Below, piece after piece: positions 7,525 through 19,395 of a stretch of DNA of 29,228 bases. A program made the position numbers and the translations under genes. This stretch comes from Chara braunii (taxonomy: Eukaryota > Streptophyta > Charophyceae > Charales > Characeae). The notes under the pieces were generated by a model. The model did not search any database. It was not told the DNA's origin and saw only the letters and a program-made list of their open reading frames with translations. The stretch lies in assembly GCA_003427395.1 (NCBI GenBank), contig BFEA01000953.1, positions 271,178-300,405 on the forward strand, in the 5' to 3' direction. The first letter of the stretch is position 1; every line of letters starts with the position of its first letter.

Positions 7525-7825
7525 ACAGAATAGGTAAGATCCGGGTCTTACCTTAGTTTAGTAAGGTCTATGTCCCACGATCTTTCAGTAAGAATTAGGT
7601 CTCAAAAAATTTAGTAAGATCTAGAGCTCACTAAGAATTAGGTTTCTTTTTTTTTTTGTTGTTGTTGATTCCGTGGCCCAGAAAAAATAATTTAATATCG
7701 TGGTCCGATGGACCACGGATCAGATCTTAAACTGATCAGAACAGATACTTCACTCTATCTTAGCCGAAAGGCCGAGAAAGGTGCAAGGTCTCAAAAAAAT
7801 TAGTATGATCTAGAACTCACACAAT
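7525..7825. repeat. Short tandem units interrupted by a U2-derived insertion
   Basis: Units resembling 'taagaattaggtctcaaaaa' plus 'ttagtaagatctagagctcac' repeat from about 7525. One unit is split by the U2 element: 'ctaagaattagg' lies left of it and 'tctcaaaaaaattagtatga' right. This gives the pre-insertion sequence directly. Confidence 0.7.
7644..7784 (-). ncRNA. Truncated U2 snRNA copy with A-rich tail (retropseudogene or U2-derived SINE)
   Basis: Read on the minus strand from 7784, the sequence carries the U2 5' domain: CACCTTTCTCGGCC, GGCTAAGAT, GTATCTGTTCT, ATCAGTTTAA, the GTGGTCCATCGGACCAC hairpin and a 'ttaaattattttttc' Sm-like site near 7681-7690. U2 stem-loops III and IV are missing. 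In their place are about 13 unrelated bases, then (AAC)n and a run of about 11 A's. The branch-site-pairing GTAGTA reads GAAGTA, so it should not work as a spliceosomal RNA. A possible short target duplication AGGT flanks it. Tail and truncation point to LINE-mediated retroposition. Confidence 0.85.
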
Positions 7826-8286
7826 AGATTGTAATAATTATTACTTCGCTCCGTAATCGTGAACACGTACTTACCGTGCCCGCCTCTGAATACAGCCCAG
7901 GCGTTATCGTCGGGGCAAGGTATAGTAAGTTGTAGTAGAAATTTTGTTGACGACCTTTTGACCTAACGGCAAGAGACACGTGAATCTCATTATGTTCGAG
8001 ATTAGAATGCAGTCGTCAATCCTGGACGGTGAGGAGCGTTTGGATTAGCTAGTCCCTGTCTGCATGAACGTTATAATCGTGTTCGATTTTCTCGCCCCGC
8101 ATACCGATTCACTCCGTAATTTTCAGCTGTCTCACATCGCACTTGACCCCCACCGTCAGCGCCCTGGTAGTCTGCAGCCATCCGTTCGCGCACTCCCGCG
8201 AACCCGCGTAGACGCCATGTTTTTCTCTTTGTTTGCCACGTCTGATTGTCGGGCAAATCCAACATCCTTGCAACAATTCGCCCAAA
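7826..8286. other. Unassigned
   Basis: No gene, RNA or repeat family recognised. The ORF starting at 8064 runs into the tandem duplication below and shows no domain. Confidence 0.35.
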
Positions 8287-8578
8287 GGATTTACGGGCAA
8301 TTTGGTAAGGTCAATGAAGCAATTTCTCAACAGGCAACATCTTCCACACTTCCATATCATCTATATGGCAATATGTTGTGGATGTATTGCAGGCCTTTGT
8401 CAAATTGTTGTGTTCTCAAGATAAAGGATAGGGGATTTACGGGCAATTTGGCAAGGTCAATGCAGCTATTGCTCAACTTGAACATCTTCCACACTTCCAT
8501 ATCATCTATATGGCAATATGTTGTGGATGTATTGCAGGCCTTTCTCAAATTGTTGTGTTCTCAAGATGAAGGATAGGC
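8287..8578. repeat. 146-bp tandem duplication
   Basis: Units 8287-8432 and 8433-8578 are nearly identical, each from 'ggatttacgggcaatttgg' to 'tctcaagat(a/g)aaggatag'. 146 is not a multiple of three, so reading frames are not kept across the units, which argues against coding. The adjacent 8635-8669 is the true locus of the chimeric bases at 1-35. Confidence 0.9.
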
Positions 8579-10739
8579 CGTGGGTTACACTAACTGGACA
8601 ATTGCAGAGTTTTTTTGGTCGGCTTGGCGAATGCTGGGAAGCCGAACGCAGTGTTTCAGTACAATAGGCAATGGAAGAAAGTATAGTGTCGGAAATCGTG
8701 GAGCAATGTATTGCAGGTTATGTTCGTCGTGGTGTCATACCATGTTCGCCATCGCTGAGAATTGAGGTAGCGAATTGTTTATCCTTCATTTCTGTGATGC
8801 CACCGCGAATTATTTATCCTTCATTGATGCCAACTCAAATGCCAAACGTGTTGCTTCGTCGAAAGCGGACGTGGAGATACTTCTGTGGGTCTGGTCGATT
8901 TTCAATGGGCGAGGTTAGGAAGGTAGTATGTTAAGACGAGGTAGTGATCAAGTTCATGTATAGATAAGAAGTATGAAAAGCTAGGCATCCAGCTCAGAGT
9001 AGTCGAGGGGGGGGAGGGGGGCGAGATGGACATGTTGCTGGAGGGTCTTGTCCATATCAGCGCGAATGTAAAGATGGTAGGTGGCCGCATATCCAATTGT
9101 AAACAGAAAAATTGCTCTGATCTAGAGGTCACACCTGCTCTACCCGACTTGTCAGGTATGCATTGTCACACCACCCACACCACCCAACTCTCCACACTTG
9201 GACGACGATGGCTGGTACCCTGAGAAGAACCCTCGAATCGAGACTGACAAATTGCATCGATCCTGAGGTCACACCTGATTTTTTGTTACTCGTGTCAGCA
9301 TTCTCACTTCTGATATCTCCAGCTGATTTCACAAATAGCCTTCTTCAACTTCCAGAACGTTCCGCTACTGACCCTGAAGGTCAATGGCAAACAATAGAAC
9401 AAGGTGTCCAGCTGATATACCGGACTCGTCAGGCGCGATTCATCACACCACGTCTCCCGGTATGAGGGTGACGAGATTCACGCCTAACGAGCACAGTTGA
9501 AAGTAGGAAATCAAATTCCGAGGTCGTATGGTTCAAGATCTATGCTTTACATGTAGAAGCACAAATTGAGATGTTCTCTTCCTCACTCGGACTCTCTGAA
9601 TGTCTATCCGTTAACCTCTTTACTACGGCCCCAAGTGCTGTTGGCTACACGTAGGAAGGTCGCACAGTGGAGTGGCAGGACAACATTATGTTTCTCCCTG
9701 CAGTCTTTGAGAAGTCGCGTTGTAATTTTCTGTGTATTAATGTCCACATGGCCTGCTATGCGCTGCATGCTTGTGAGGGTGAAGGGGCTAACCCAATCGT
9801 GATTCTGTGTAAATCATGTGTAGCAGCCTCAGACATTGCTGGGCCATAGCAACATGTTCATTCATACTAAAACGGTATGGAAACGAAAGATGGAATGAGA
9901 GCTTGTTATTGTTGTGGTCGACCGCACCCCTTGCCTCCTCGATTGTTTAGTGTAGCGTTATGCTTTTTCCCCGTTCGATGCGAAGTTGCTTACTTCTGTT
10001 CATCTTTTCGAATACGGGGCTTTGATTACAACACGAGCCATGGCCCGAGTGTAAAGAAGTCGTTACTCGGTGCAAATCACTGGCCAAATTTTTTTAGTCA
10101 CATGAAATGTAACCAGATAGCAAGGACATGCATTCAGACTAAACATGTTAATAGCATTTGCTAAATTAACGAATGGCGTGCCTCATACCGTGCGAGAGAG
10201 TACGAACGTCGTGCTACGGCGTGGGAGAGTTTGTGTTTGTGTGTGTGTGAGAGAGAGAGAGAGAGCTGTTGTCGAGGTCTCGTGTGCCTGTAGAAACTGC
10301 ATATGTGCAAGCGCCTCCTGCCATGCATCACCTGGGAAACACTTGTTGTAAGCGCCGTTTCGACCTGGGATCAGGTGCCGTTTTGACCGCGGCCTCCTAG
10401 GACGACCCACCTGGGCGCAGCTGCTGTGTGGACTGAGCCCTCCTACGCCCACCCACCAGTCCCTCGGAGTGCAACTAGGAGGAAGACTTACATGTGAGCT
10501 CGGCTCCTTCAATGCCTCCTTACTGGTACGTCTGTCGGTCGTCTGCAAGCACTGAAAGGACCGGTCGTACGAAAATCTGGACTCCTTACATGCCCTACTT
10601 TGGAGTGGTCGTCCCTCGCAAAATTCGGGCGCACCTTGACACAGATGCCATACCGCACCTTACTGCACCCCTTAGTGTTGCGAACTATATCGCAGCCCGT
10701 AGGCCTCCAAATATGTATTTGGGTTGCTTGTCATATTGT

Positions 10740-10770
<31 letters not shown>
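8579..10770. other. Unassigned, with scattered microsatellites
   Basis: No gene recognised in 2.2 kb. A short repeated motif, 'gatc(t/c)(a/t)gaggtcacacctg', occurs at about 9119 and 9260. A GT-then-GA microsatellite lies at 10229-10265 and a CT run at 10740-10762. ORFs here are short and featureless. Confidence 0.4.
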
Positions 10771-11765
10771 GCGATGTCGCTCTCCACTAATGGTTAATAG
10801 GTGGTGTCTTTTTTGGTGATTTTTTCACTGGAACTGCCATATTTTTCTGATATGTAGGTGATTGACGGTCTATCTGTATTGATAACGAAAAAGTGGGCTA
10901 AAACACTTCGGAAGCTACTGAGGATAGGGTTTTACACTAGGCTACCAGGTCGGGTTTAGGGGACCCCTCTGGATGTCGGACTTGTCCGGTCGGGCAACTA
11001 GGGAGACGTCCTCCAGAGACGAGTATGTCCTACCCTCTAAAAAAACAAAAACAAAATTTGATTTTGTTTTTTGTAGGTTTTCCCTGACATAAGTTGTATG
11101 CCACAAAACTTTCGGGTCATTTGAGCCCATAGAAAAAAAGGAGAAAATCGGCAAAGAAGTCTGTGTCAATTTCTATCAAACAGGTTTATCTCATGGGGAT
11201 CAATTTCAATCACGCACACCAATCCACACCCACAAATCCCTAGCTCTTCATGTTTTGCATTTTATTTGCTTTTTGCTCCAAATGAGCTGGAATGTTTTTT
11301 TATGGGGTCATCTCATGTACGCAGCCCCTCCCCATTTTGCATTTGTTTTTCCTTTCTTTTTTTAATATTCAAATGACTTGTCTGGAATTTCGGAGAACTC
11401 TGCCCAAGTTGTCCGCCGGATCGGACATTGCTTTTCCGTTTTATGAGCTTGCATTGTTTTGTTCGCGAAATGTTTGACGACATTGCTTGTGGTGATGTGG
11501 CGAAAGAACCTGAATTTCGGGCCTTCTATTAACGGTCTCCCCCAAGTCCGACTGTACAATAGTTGGACAAGCGGCCCAAAAATCGACTGCCGAATTCCTA
11601 CGTGCACAGCCGCAATCGCATAGTGGCGCCCTGCATGCCGAGCCGGCTGTTTTATTAGCAGAGAAATGTATTCGTGGCTTGAACCAAATGATAGGGGCCT
11701 ATGTAGGAAATGAAGGAAAATAGAGCGCAGCATGTGTTTTTCTGTAAAGGGAGATATGATTTCCT
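10771..11765. other. Unassigned
   Basis: No gene recognised. A short A/T-rich inverted motif, 'acaaaatttgattttgt', lies near 11050-11066. The frames here are small and look antisense or random. Confidence 0.35.
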
Positions 11766-11788
11766 CCCCCCCCCCCCCCCCCCCCCCC
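11766..11788. repeat. Poly-C tract
   Basis: Twenty-three consecutive C's. The length may be uncertain in the assembly. Confidence 0.9.
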
Positions 11789-11905
11789 AAAACGCAATCT
11801 CAGTATATAATTGAAACACAGGCTGGGAACCTCACAATTCGACCCGGAATACTGACAGCATCAGCCAGCTTATTACAGGTTTCACCCTGTGGGAAGTGTG
11901 CACCA

Positions 11906-12055
11906 CGGCATTTCCCAGGTGGTACTTAAGTGAAACTTGGACAGATGAACTTGGGACTCGCATTTGCAAATTAATGAAAACGGCATTTCCCAGGTGGTAC
12001 TTAAGTGAAACTTGGACAGATGAACTTGGGACTTGCATTTGCAAATTAATGAAAA
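11906..12055. repeat. 75-bp tandem duplication
   Basis: Two units (11906-11980, 11981-12055) begin 'cggcatttcccaggtggtac' and end 'gcaaattaatgaaa'. They are nearly identical. The period of 75 keeps frames open on both strands, which explains the repeated peptides seen there; no domain is recognised. Confidence 0.9.
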
Positions 12056-12261
12056 AGGTAGCTCTAATACGAGGTGAGATGATGAATCGGAGCACATCCA
12101 TCCGCAGCCTACCTGGTCCGCACCACGGACCCGATTTTACACGAATTTACCTGAATTAAATAATAGGTAAAAAAAAGGGGTTGCAGGGAATTTTAAGCCC
12201 TACAAACTCATGTTTTTTTTTTTTTGAATCGGAGTTTGTGTAGGATTTTAAAAAAATCAAA

Positions 12262-12448
12262 AACGAAATTGGATTTGAATTCAAAAAAAATAAATAAAGA
12301 AGAGCAGGAATTTTTTTTGGTCATTTTTTATCATGAGATATATGGAATGTGAGTAACGAAATTGGATTTGAATTCAAAAAAAATAAATAAAGAAGAGCAG
12401 GAATTTTTTTTGGTCATTTTTTATCATGTGATATATGGAATGTGAGTT
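12262..12448. repeat. 93-bp tandem duplication, A/T-rich
   Basis: Two units (12262-12354 and 12355-about 12447) start 'aacgaaattggatttgaatt' and end 'tatatggaatgtgagt', with a single visible difference (atgagat/atgtgat). Non-coding. Confidence 0.9.
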
Positions 12449-12555
12449 TACCTGTATTTTTTTAGAAATGAATTTATGTTTTTTGCGGAAGTATGAGGTG
12501 TTTTAAAAACATGCAGACGCAAAATTTTAAAAAAAAAAAGAAAAAGGGGATCCGT

Positions 12556-12775
12556 GTGATTGATTGATTGATTGGTGGTGGGAGAGGATCAATCAATCAA
12601 TCGCGGGGGGGGAGACCCCTCCCCTATCAGTCAATCAATCAATCAACGAAAAAAAAAATCGATGAAACTACTCAATCAATCACTCATTCAATCAATCATT
12701 TAATCAATCAAAGGCGGGGCGGGGCGGGGCGACCCTGCCCCCACCAATCAATCAATCAATCAATCAACTAAAAAA
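12556..12775. repeat. CAAT/ATTG tetranucleotide array with inverted part
   Basis: (TGAT)n at 12556-12575 is followed by several (CAAT)n arrays at about 12588-12604, 12630-12646, 12673-12710 and 12745-12768. They are separated by A-runs and G/C-rich bits, including (GGGGC)n at 12716-12731. The first array is the inverse of the others, so a long hairpin is possible. Confidence 0.85.
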
Positions 12776-12889
12776 AAATCAATGCGTTTTTTTTTCTTCA
12801 ATTTGGTTTGATTTCGCCCATACCCCCCCATCCAAAAGTTGATCTTTTCGGTTTTTTTTGTGTGGTGGGGTGGGGCCGGGGATGCGACG

Positions 12890-13022
12890 CCACGTGGCGT
12901 CTCTAGATTTCCGAAAGTGTCTCCCTCGCGGCCGCTGCGTGGCTCCAAAGTCGCGGGTCCGCGGGGTCCGCGGACTGGCCGCGTCCGCGGATTCGGCCGC
13001 GGATGGCCGCCGCCGAGGGGGA
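12890..13022. other. GC-rich, CpG-rich island
   Basis: The local base composition shifts sharply to G and C, with recurring TCCGCGG / GGCCGCG motifs (for example 12956-13010). It lies between A/T-rich repeats. It may be a promoter-like island or part of an unidentified element; no gene starts here that I recognise. Confidence 0.45.
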
Positions 13023-14696
13023 TTCATAGACTTGGCTCAGATGACACTCTCCGAACTCTGCCGCTGTCGGAGGGCGCGGTATCTTGGCCCTCCTCTGTGC
13101 ACCAAGTCCCTGCCTGGTGCTAGTCCCTTGCTCTGTTGCTGTGGCTTGTTAAACTGTTGTCGGACCTGTTACTATACTGATATATCCAAGTGATGCCTCG
13201 GCTTGGACCAACCCTGTTTTAGTGCTCGCCCTCGGCAAAAGGGGTGCGCCACAGGACTTCCATTGGTCCACGCAGGCTCCGCGCCCTGCTGTACAGCAGA
13301 GCACTACCGGCCTGTGGTCGTTGTAGCCGCCGGGTTCGCTCTGGGATGGGAAGGCGAAGGGGCTGGAGTGGTCTTTTAAGCTGTGTGCCGAGTGCCCTAT
13401 AGCCAAGTTATGGGTTAGGTGTGTGGGATAGAAGTAGTTGTCAGGGGAAAGGAAAAGCAAAACGCAATATGTAACTCGTTTCTTTTTTTTTTTGTATGGG
13501 GAAAATCCAGTGGCCTCGGGTCACTGTGATGCGATGATTTCCTTTCCAAAATTTTGAATAGCCATTTTCCGCTTGTTGTTCTGTCACTTCATAGGGAAAG
13601 CTGCCGATTCAGGTTTTGGACTGCAACTGTCGACTCATGGTCTAGGTCTTACAGACCCCTTGTAAATTGCCTGTACCAGACCTGTTTCTCCGAACCGCGT
13701 GGACCCTGATGGACAGGTTAAGAGGCAGATACAGTGAGAACTTAAAAGGAAAAGAAAGTAGGAAAAGAAAGAAAAGGAATCTCAGACTTGTGTCTGAGCG
13801 AGAGGCGCGGTTCAGGCAATGCTGGTGCACAGAGATTTTGGGACGCCACCTTTTCCTTTTCCTGTGGTTGTTACTAGTATTTCATTTTTATTAATTAGTT
13901 TTCAAATTTTGATTTCTGCCTGTTGGCCTGTCCCTTCGCGGGAGGCCACTGGTTCGAATTTCGAACCATCTATCCATGACCTAAGTAGGCCGACCCCACG
14001 TATACAGTCTATGGATGGGTTTCGATCTGGCATCGCGCGGCAGGACCACAAAAGGAGGGAAAGAGGGTGACCTGCGGCCGCATCGGTAGGAGGCCTATCA
14101 CCCTTTCATGGAGGGTCATAAGCCCTCTCCTTACCATCGGAAGCGGGCACCCGATAGTGGTAGGCTGGAGGTCTGTTTTGAAAGGGAAAGTGCGGTCGTT
14201 GGTATCCCATTATGGGATCTCTATCTTTTCCTCCTTTTGTTCGGACCTCTGACATATTGCACAGTCTAGGGATCGGCGTGACGGTGGTTCGAGTGCCCTG
14301 ACTGTGCACGGGCGGTTGAAGTTCCCCGCCGGTTTTTATTCAAGATTTATTTAAATTTTGTGTTACTGGATGAAATCCAAAAATTCGAGTTACTATCAGA
14401 AACGTTCTCTTTTAGTACACCGGGGTCGCTCTCACCCGGAGCGGTATAAAACAGGTTGCCTCTGGGTCCTGAAGCAAAAAGTGCGTGAGGGGAACGTTAT
14501 CCCTCCTCGAGTGTGAGTAATGGCATCGTGCTGAAGTCTTAATTCCTGGCATCTGGGACTCAGCCTGGCTAGGTGCTGCGAGCGGGGATAGTGCGGACTG
14601 AGCATTGGCGCTGAACATTGGGAAAGAGTGGCTATGACACTACATGGCTATAGACCCAACTGTTGGCGGCACACGATGCGCTGGGTTCCAGTGTAG
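13023..14696. other. Unassigned; includes small perfect inverted repeat
   Basis: No gene recognised. TGGTTCGAA (13950-13958), a single T, and TTCGAACCA (13960-13968) form a perfect inverted repeat. It is preceded by a GGCCT..CCC-TTCG-CGGG..AGGCC hairpin at about 13925-13946. Short ORFs show no domain. Confidence 0.45.
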
Positions 14697-15149
14697 GGTG
14701 AAGGCCCTCTGATTACGACGGCCCTGAACTATGATGGGGGAGAGGTAGTCCGATTGAAGGTCTGCATAGAAGGGGGGAGAGAGGAGAAGATGCGAGGTGA
14801 TCAAAGGCTACAGGTTGCCATTTCCAAAGCGCGCGACAGGGTGGAGCAGAGGTGCAGACGAGACGGGGTGACCGTGGGCTTGAGGGTGACGGTCATCTAT
14901 CACGAGACCGAGTCATCAACTGGGACCGAGACAAGGGAGGAACAATATAACGAGAGAGACGCAGGTGGGGAAAGCGAAATGAGCGAGGCGGACCGAGAGA
15001 CGGATCTCAGGTTCTGGAACAGACCCGAGGAGGTCCAAAAGCACCACCCTGCCGCGGAGCCTGTGGAAAAGGGGCCCGAGGCCAGCTCACGGCAGTCGAC
15101 TCCTAGCGGCCGCGAGACCAAAGGAAAACAGAGTAAAGGTAAAAAATGA
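14697..15149 (+). CDS. Unrecognised ORF, charged/acidic C-terminal half
   Basis: Open from just after a TAG at 14694-14696 to the TGA ending at 15149, about 150 codons. No ATG lies near the front, so it may be an exon or a decayed gene; an AG acceptor could sit at 14695-14696. The first ~70 residues look like a folded domain with alternating hydrophobics (for example GVTVGLRVTVIYHE). The rest is rich in Glu, Arg, Ser and Lys and ends KQSKGKK, like a disordered nucleic-acid-binding tail. I do not recognise the family. A retroelement gag-like protein is one possibility. Confidence 0.35.
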   Translation, partial: GEGPLITTALNYDGGEVVRLKVCIEGGREEKMRGDQRLQVAISKARDRVEQRCRRDGVTVGLRVTVIYHETESSTGTETREEQYNERDAGGESEMSEADRETDLRFWNRPEEVQKHHPAAEPVEKGPEASSRQSTPSGRETKGKQSKGKK

Positions 15150-18100
15150 GTGTGAGGTGGGAGGGAATCGATACGCGTGGCGAGAGGGTCAGCAGCGAAG
15201 AGGCGAGGCAAGGACGTGTGACACGTGCTACACTCGACAGATGTCGTGCGAGAAAGAGAGAGAAGGTCAACGCGTGAAAGGGAGGAGAGGAGGTTGACAT
15301 CAGCACTGCAGACCATGCACAAGAATGTGGAGTGAGGGCATTTGGGCGTGCGTGCAGGTTGAAGGTCAAAAGAACTGCAGACCATGCACAAGAAAGAGGG
15401 AGAGACACCCGCGCCACGTCCCTGACGACAACCACTACCTACATGTTCGAGTGATGCACGAGCTGACTACCGTTGGTCAGAGAGAGAGAAAGGTGAAAGA
15501 AGAGAGGAGGTTGGAGGGAGGTTTTCGCACGCATGGTGTTGATTGATGTTGCCTTTGCTTCCGCCTCGCGCGTTATGTTGTCGTCCAGAGAGGGGTATCT
15601 GCTTCCCCATTACTCTAGGTACAAGGGCCTGTTCGTCTGGACACGCGAGGACACGTCATTTCCGCATGACCATTTTTCTTCTTTCTCTTTTTTTGAGAAA
15701 CGCCATTCTTGTGCGGGTCAGATTCCAGCGCAGTCGAGGGTGTTCTCAATAGTGTGATTTAGAGATGCTAAGTGGTCACGATCAAAGGGGAGAGGAGAGA
15801 ACACTCAGCCTGGTCTCGCCCTTACGAGAGTTAACTTCGTTGCAGTGACTGAACCAGATGGTGATGTCCAAGAATGAATTAGTTGGGATGGGCGCTGCAA
15901 AGCAAGCTTGTTAGAGATGAGGTCTGATCTATGTGTACTCGTCCTGAACTAGCGGAGTATCAAGCTCGCGCGTAGGAGGAAGTGTGATCAGATTGCGATT
16001 GTTACGGGGGATAATGAGAGAGTCGACAATTATTGTCAGCGCAAGCTTCTGACGGGCACTCCAAGAAAGATGGGGGCTCGCGAACAGCACGCTGGTGAGG
16101 AAAAGGGAATTGGTGGCTTCTTGCTGATGTCGCGGACGGGTTCTGCACTTTTTCTGTTGACGCCTTCTTCGTTGAGAGTTTTCAGCTGGCATGTCTGCAG
16201 TTACTCCGCTGTTCCGAATAACTCGTTCAGTTACGAGCACTGACTAGTGAGTGAACGGGGTTTATGGAGTGTCGTGAAAACGCCAAGTGATTCACATTTC
16301 TCCTTCTGGGGGCCTTGGTACTCCTGACAGGAGAACTGCTTTTCATGAAGTATAGCTGAGCGAGTTTTCGCGTGGGATGACGTTTTCTGGTCCAGACTCA
16401 ATTGGCTAGGCTTGCGCGCGCTAATCTGACTCACTCTTGATGAGAGGAGGGAGGACAAGCTAACCAGTTATCATCAGTACGCATTTTAGAGAGGAAAGCC
16501 AGACTTCCATCCCCGGGGTGCTTCACGTGGACTAGAGTGGTGCTTGCCTGTGATAAGCTCCTAGCATGGAACAATTTTCTTCCGTTTCGTCCTCACCATG
16601 TGGAGTCGGTTAAAGTCGAGCCAGGTGTTGAGCTCTGACAAAAACATTTTAAGTCCGTCTCTTCTGATGACACATCTGTTTAGCCGTATCGGCAGTGTTG
16701 ATGCTAACTCTGGCTCAAGCCTATTGACGGAGGACTATGAGCGAGTAGCCTTGCTATCTTGAAATGAAGTATTGAGACTGAACTTAGTAGTGTTTGTCAC
16801 TGGGACTCTTCTGGTGCATCGACATGGGTAAGGTGAGCCCTTACTATCTGACCTATACTTGAATGCATTGAATTAGTACGAAGGGCAAGGTATAACTCCT
16901 TGCGAAGGTGGACTGATTCAGCACTTGGTTAGCATGTTTGGTCGAATCAGTGGGTCAGCGGGCTCAATCTTTTGGCTCCTTAAGTGTTGTTCTCGCATAT
17001 GAATGAAGTACTGCTGGTGTACTCATCGAGTGTTGCAGAGCTGACCCCTAGCTATGGAGCGCCAACCAAAGCGTACGTCTATTGATTTTCGGGCAAACTC
17101 ATGGTGATGTGAAGGGTGGTGGTGTGGAATGTGGAGAGGAACTTAAACGCGAGTGAGAACCGTGGATTGTGTGAATGAGTGACCCGATTGTACTCCCTGA
17201 ATTTCTCTTTTTTTTTCTTACCTTGATGGGCAAACGAAAATTAATTAGAACAGTTGCTTATCTCTTGGTCAAATACCTCGTTGATGGGGACTGATCGAAG
17301 TCAAGGTTCAGAGTTATGGGTTAAGTTAGTGTTGTGTATGCGGGTACTCGAAAGACAATAATGAAATTAATAAGCCGTCGTTAGTCACCTGTAAACTCAG
17401 TCTGATAATGATCGCTCAGCAACCCTCGCTGCTTCTTTTTCGAAGAATATGCTTCTGGTTAGCCTTTGGGAGTTCTGAACTAGTGTGTTGTCCAAATCAG
17501 GGGATTGATGAGACTCGTGACCATCAATCTGCATTCTGTGCTTTATCCGCTTGGACCCTTTTCAGTTCTTCAAGCGGTCATACTGGGAGGTCTGGCAAAC
17601 CAGAAGCTCCCAGTACGTGGGTGAAGTCAGGCAGATCATTTACACTCTGGGCCACTTATAGGTAGCGTTAAAACTCAGTGTCTGGGAAGAAAGGACTTTA
17701 AAAGGTGGTAGACGGATAATATTCTCCGCGGACTGGAGAAAAGAGCATTATGCGCTGCGGCTCGCGATCGGGTGAGGTTTATTGCTACTAACAATACCAT
17801 ACCCCTCCTAGACGAAGTCTCCTGTTATGAGAATGCCGCGTGTTGCTGTGTGAGGATCCTTTTCCTTTGGCTGGATATGCAATGAAATAGTAGCAGGTCA
17901 TCGTTATGGGTGCGGATCTCGGCTAATTGCTAGTGGTCATTTGTAAGTCGTTACCTGAAGTAGAAACTGAAAGGTCTGTCCAGAGCCCACAATGGCTAAG
18001 ATGGCCTGAGCCAGGGAGTTACCATTCTCTTGCAACGCAAGAATTCATCAGGGCTAGGTACAGTCGTAGGTACAATCTAAATTTATTAACTCCTGGGATC

Positions 18101-18262
18101 TAGGTTAAGGGGAAGAGCACGAGGGGTACCCCTGCAGTTGTTGGAAAAACTGTTAAATTGGATGAACCAAGCTAAGGGTAGTTCCTCGCTCTGGGCGTGA
18201 TAATCATCAAGTTATCTGCATGTTGGACGGTCCTTCATTAAATCCTTGAAGTGCGGGAAGCC
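15150..18262. other. Unassigned 3.1-kb stretch
   Basis: A direct repeat, 'actgcagaccatgcacaagaa', occurs at about 15305 and 15372. No gene is recognised. From about 16.5 kb the base composition becomes more balanced and microsatellites disappear. This could be the 5' part of the unit holding the ORFs at 18263-20559. No long terminal repeats were found by eye. Confidence 0.4.
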
Positions 18263-18517
18263 ATGAAAGAAGGGGAGGTCCTAGTAATAAAAAGCAGATT
18301 AAATAAGGACAAAAGGGAAGGTTGGGAAGTCGAAGCATGCCGGGACATGGAATTGCACAAAGTGGTTCAGCGTGAGTATGCAGTCCAAATGGTGATAGAC
18401 GAAGTATACATCGAGTACGTAATATATTTTCACGGGCATGATAACAAGTTACACAGTATCAGTTCCTCATTGGAAACAGTAGAAAAAGTCAGGGCTGAGC
18501 TCGCACGAAATCAGTAG
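18263..18517 (+). CDS. Unrecognised 84-residue ORF
   Basis: ATG at 18263, stop ending at 18517; the frame is open from a TAA at 18239. The protein is basic then mixed, with segments such as EGEVLVIKSRLNKDKREGW, and EVYIEYVIYFHGHDNKL. Its amino-acid mix and lack of low complexity look coding. The 'IEYVIYFH' part loosely resembles 'IEYTYYLHD' in the ORF at 19396-19628, which might mean a duplicated domain or two exons of one family. I do not recognise it. Confidence 0.4.
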   Translation: MKEGEVLVIKSRLNKDKREGWEVEACRDMELHKVVQREYAVQMVIDEVYIEYVIYFHGHDNKLHSISSSLETVEKVRAELARNQ

Positions 18518-19395
18518 CATTAGAATCACTCTTGCAAAAGCGCTGCCAACATTTGAGCACCAAACCCTCTTCAGTACCTTTTTTACTGTTTACTCTCAGT
18601 ACTCGTGAATCGGCTGTTCGGCGGTAAAGTATCAGGATAACTTGGACAACATTCAGGCAAGTACTTAGACAACATTCGGGCGAGTACTCAGAGCAACATT
18701 CAGTGCTCAAAGCAATATTCAGTGCAGGGCTCCTGGTAGTGTTCAAAACTGTATCTGGCTGCCACTCAGTCATTACTTAATCATTATGTTAATCACCTCT
18801 CAGCCGTCAACTTAGTTGGTATTCAATGATCGGCCAACTGTTAGAAAATGTACATCGGGACATGTGATTACGGCAGCACAACCGGTAACTGAACTGCGGA
18901 TGAGCAGCAATCCAATCAGCAAACAGTCAGTAAAGAACCAGCAGTCAGCCAACAAATGATCAGTGTTTAAAACAGTAAAATTTTAGACATACAGACCAAA
19001 GATCAAAGAAAAGTATCCAGATCGGTTCTTAGACTCAGTACTCAGAGCCATGCCCAGAACAAGACTGTACTTCGGATTGCATTTGGGGCGGTATTCATGG
19101 CGACTCTCAGGGTGGTGTTTTGGGACTGCAACCAGGACAACACTCTGAACGGTGTGCTGAATGGCACTCAACGGTGGAATCAGTCGCTACCCAGCCTGCG
19201 TTTAATCAGTAAACTGTTAACCGAAGCGGCAACCGGAGAACAACACCTGAGAACAACAACCGAAGAATAGCAATCAGTTATAGCGACAACAATAGCAATT
19301 TGAAACAACCACCCTAAAACGGCAGTTTATCCAGCAGTCCTTTTCACACTTATATCATCCAAGAGTCACCCGTCTGGAGTTGGTTGAACTGATGT
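18518..19395. other. Unassigned spacer with short repeats
   Basis: Short recurring pieces such as 'agtactcagagc', 'aacattc(a/g)(g/t)' and 'cagtaaa' are scattered from 18640 to 19040. No gene recognised. It separates two unrecognised ORFs on the same strand. Confidence 0.35.

Noticed and set aside
7866-7885. 'acgtacttaccgtgcc' resembling the 5' end of U1 snRNA
   Set aside because: Similarity stops after the first ~10 bases; no U1 stem-loops follow.
8064-8576. 170-codon plus-strand ORF
   Set aside because: Most of it is the 146-bp tandem duplication, read in two different frames. No conserved peptide results.
13386-13425. 'tagccaagttatgggttagg' resembling a tRNA box A
   Set aside because: No box B at the expected distance and no cloverleaf.
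18025-18060. Minus-strand CTGATGA next to a hairpin, a possible further hammerhead
   Set aside because: The hairpin (ATTCTTGC/GCAAGAGAAT) is present, but no GAAA box follows it, so the catalytic core is incomplete.
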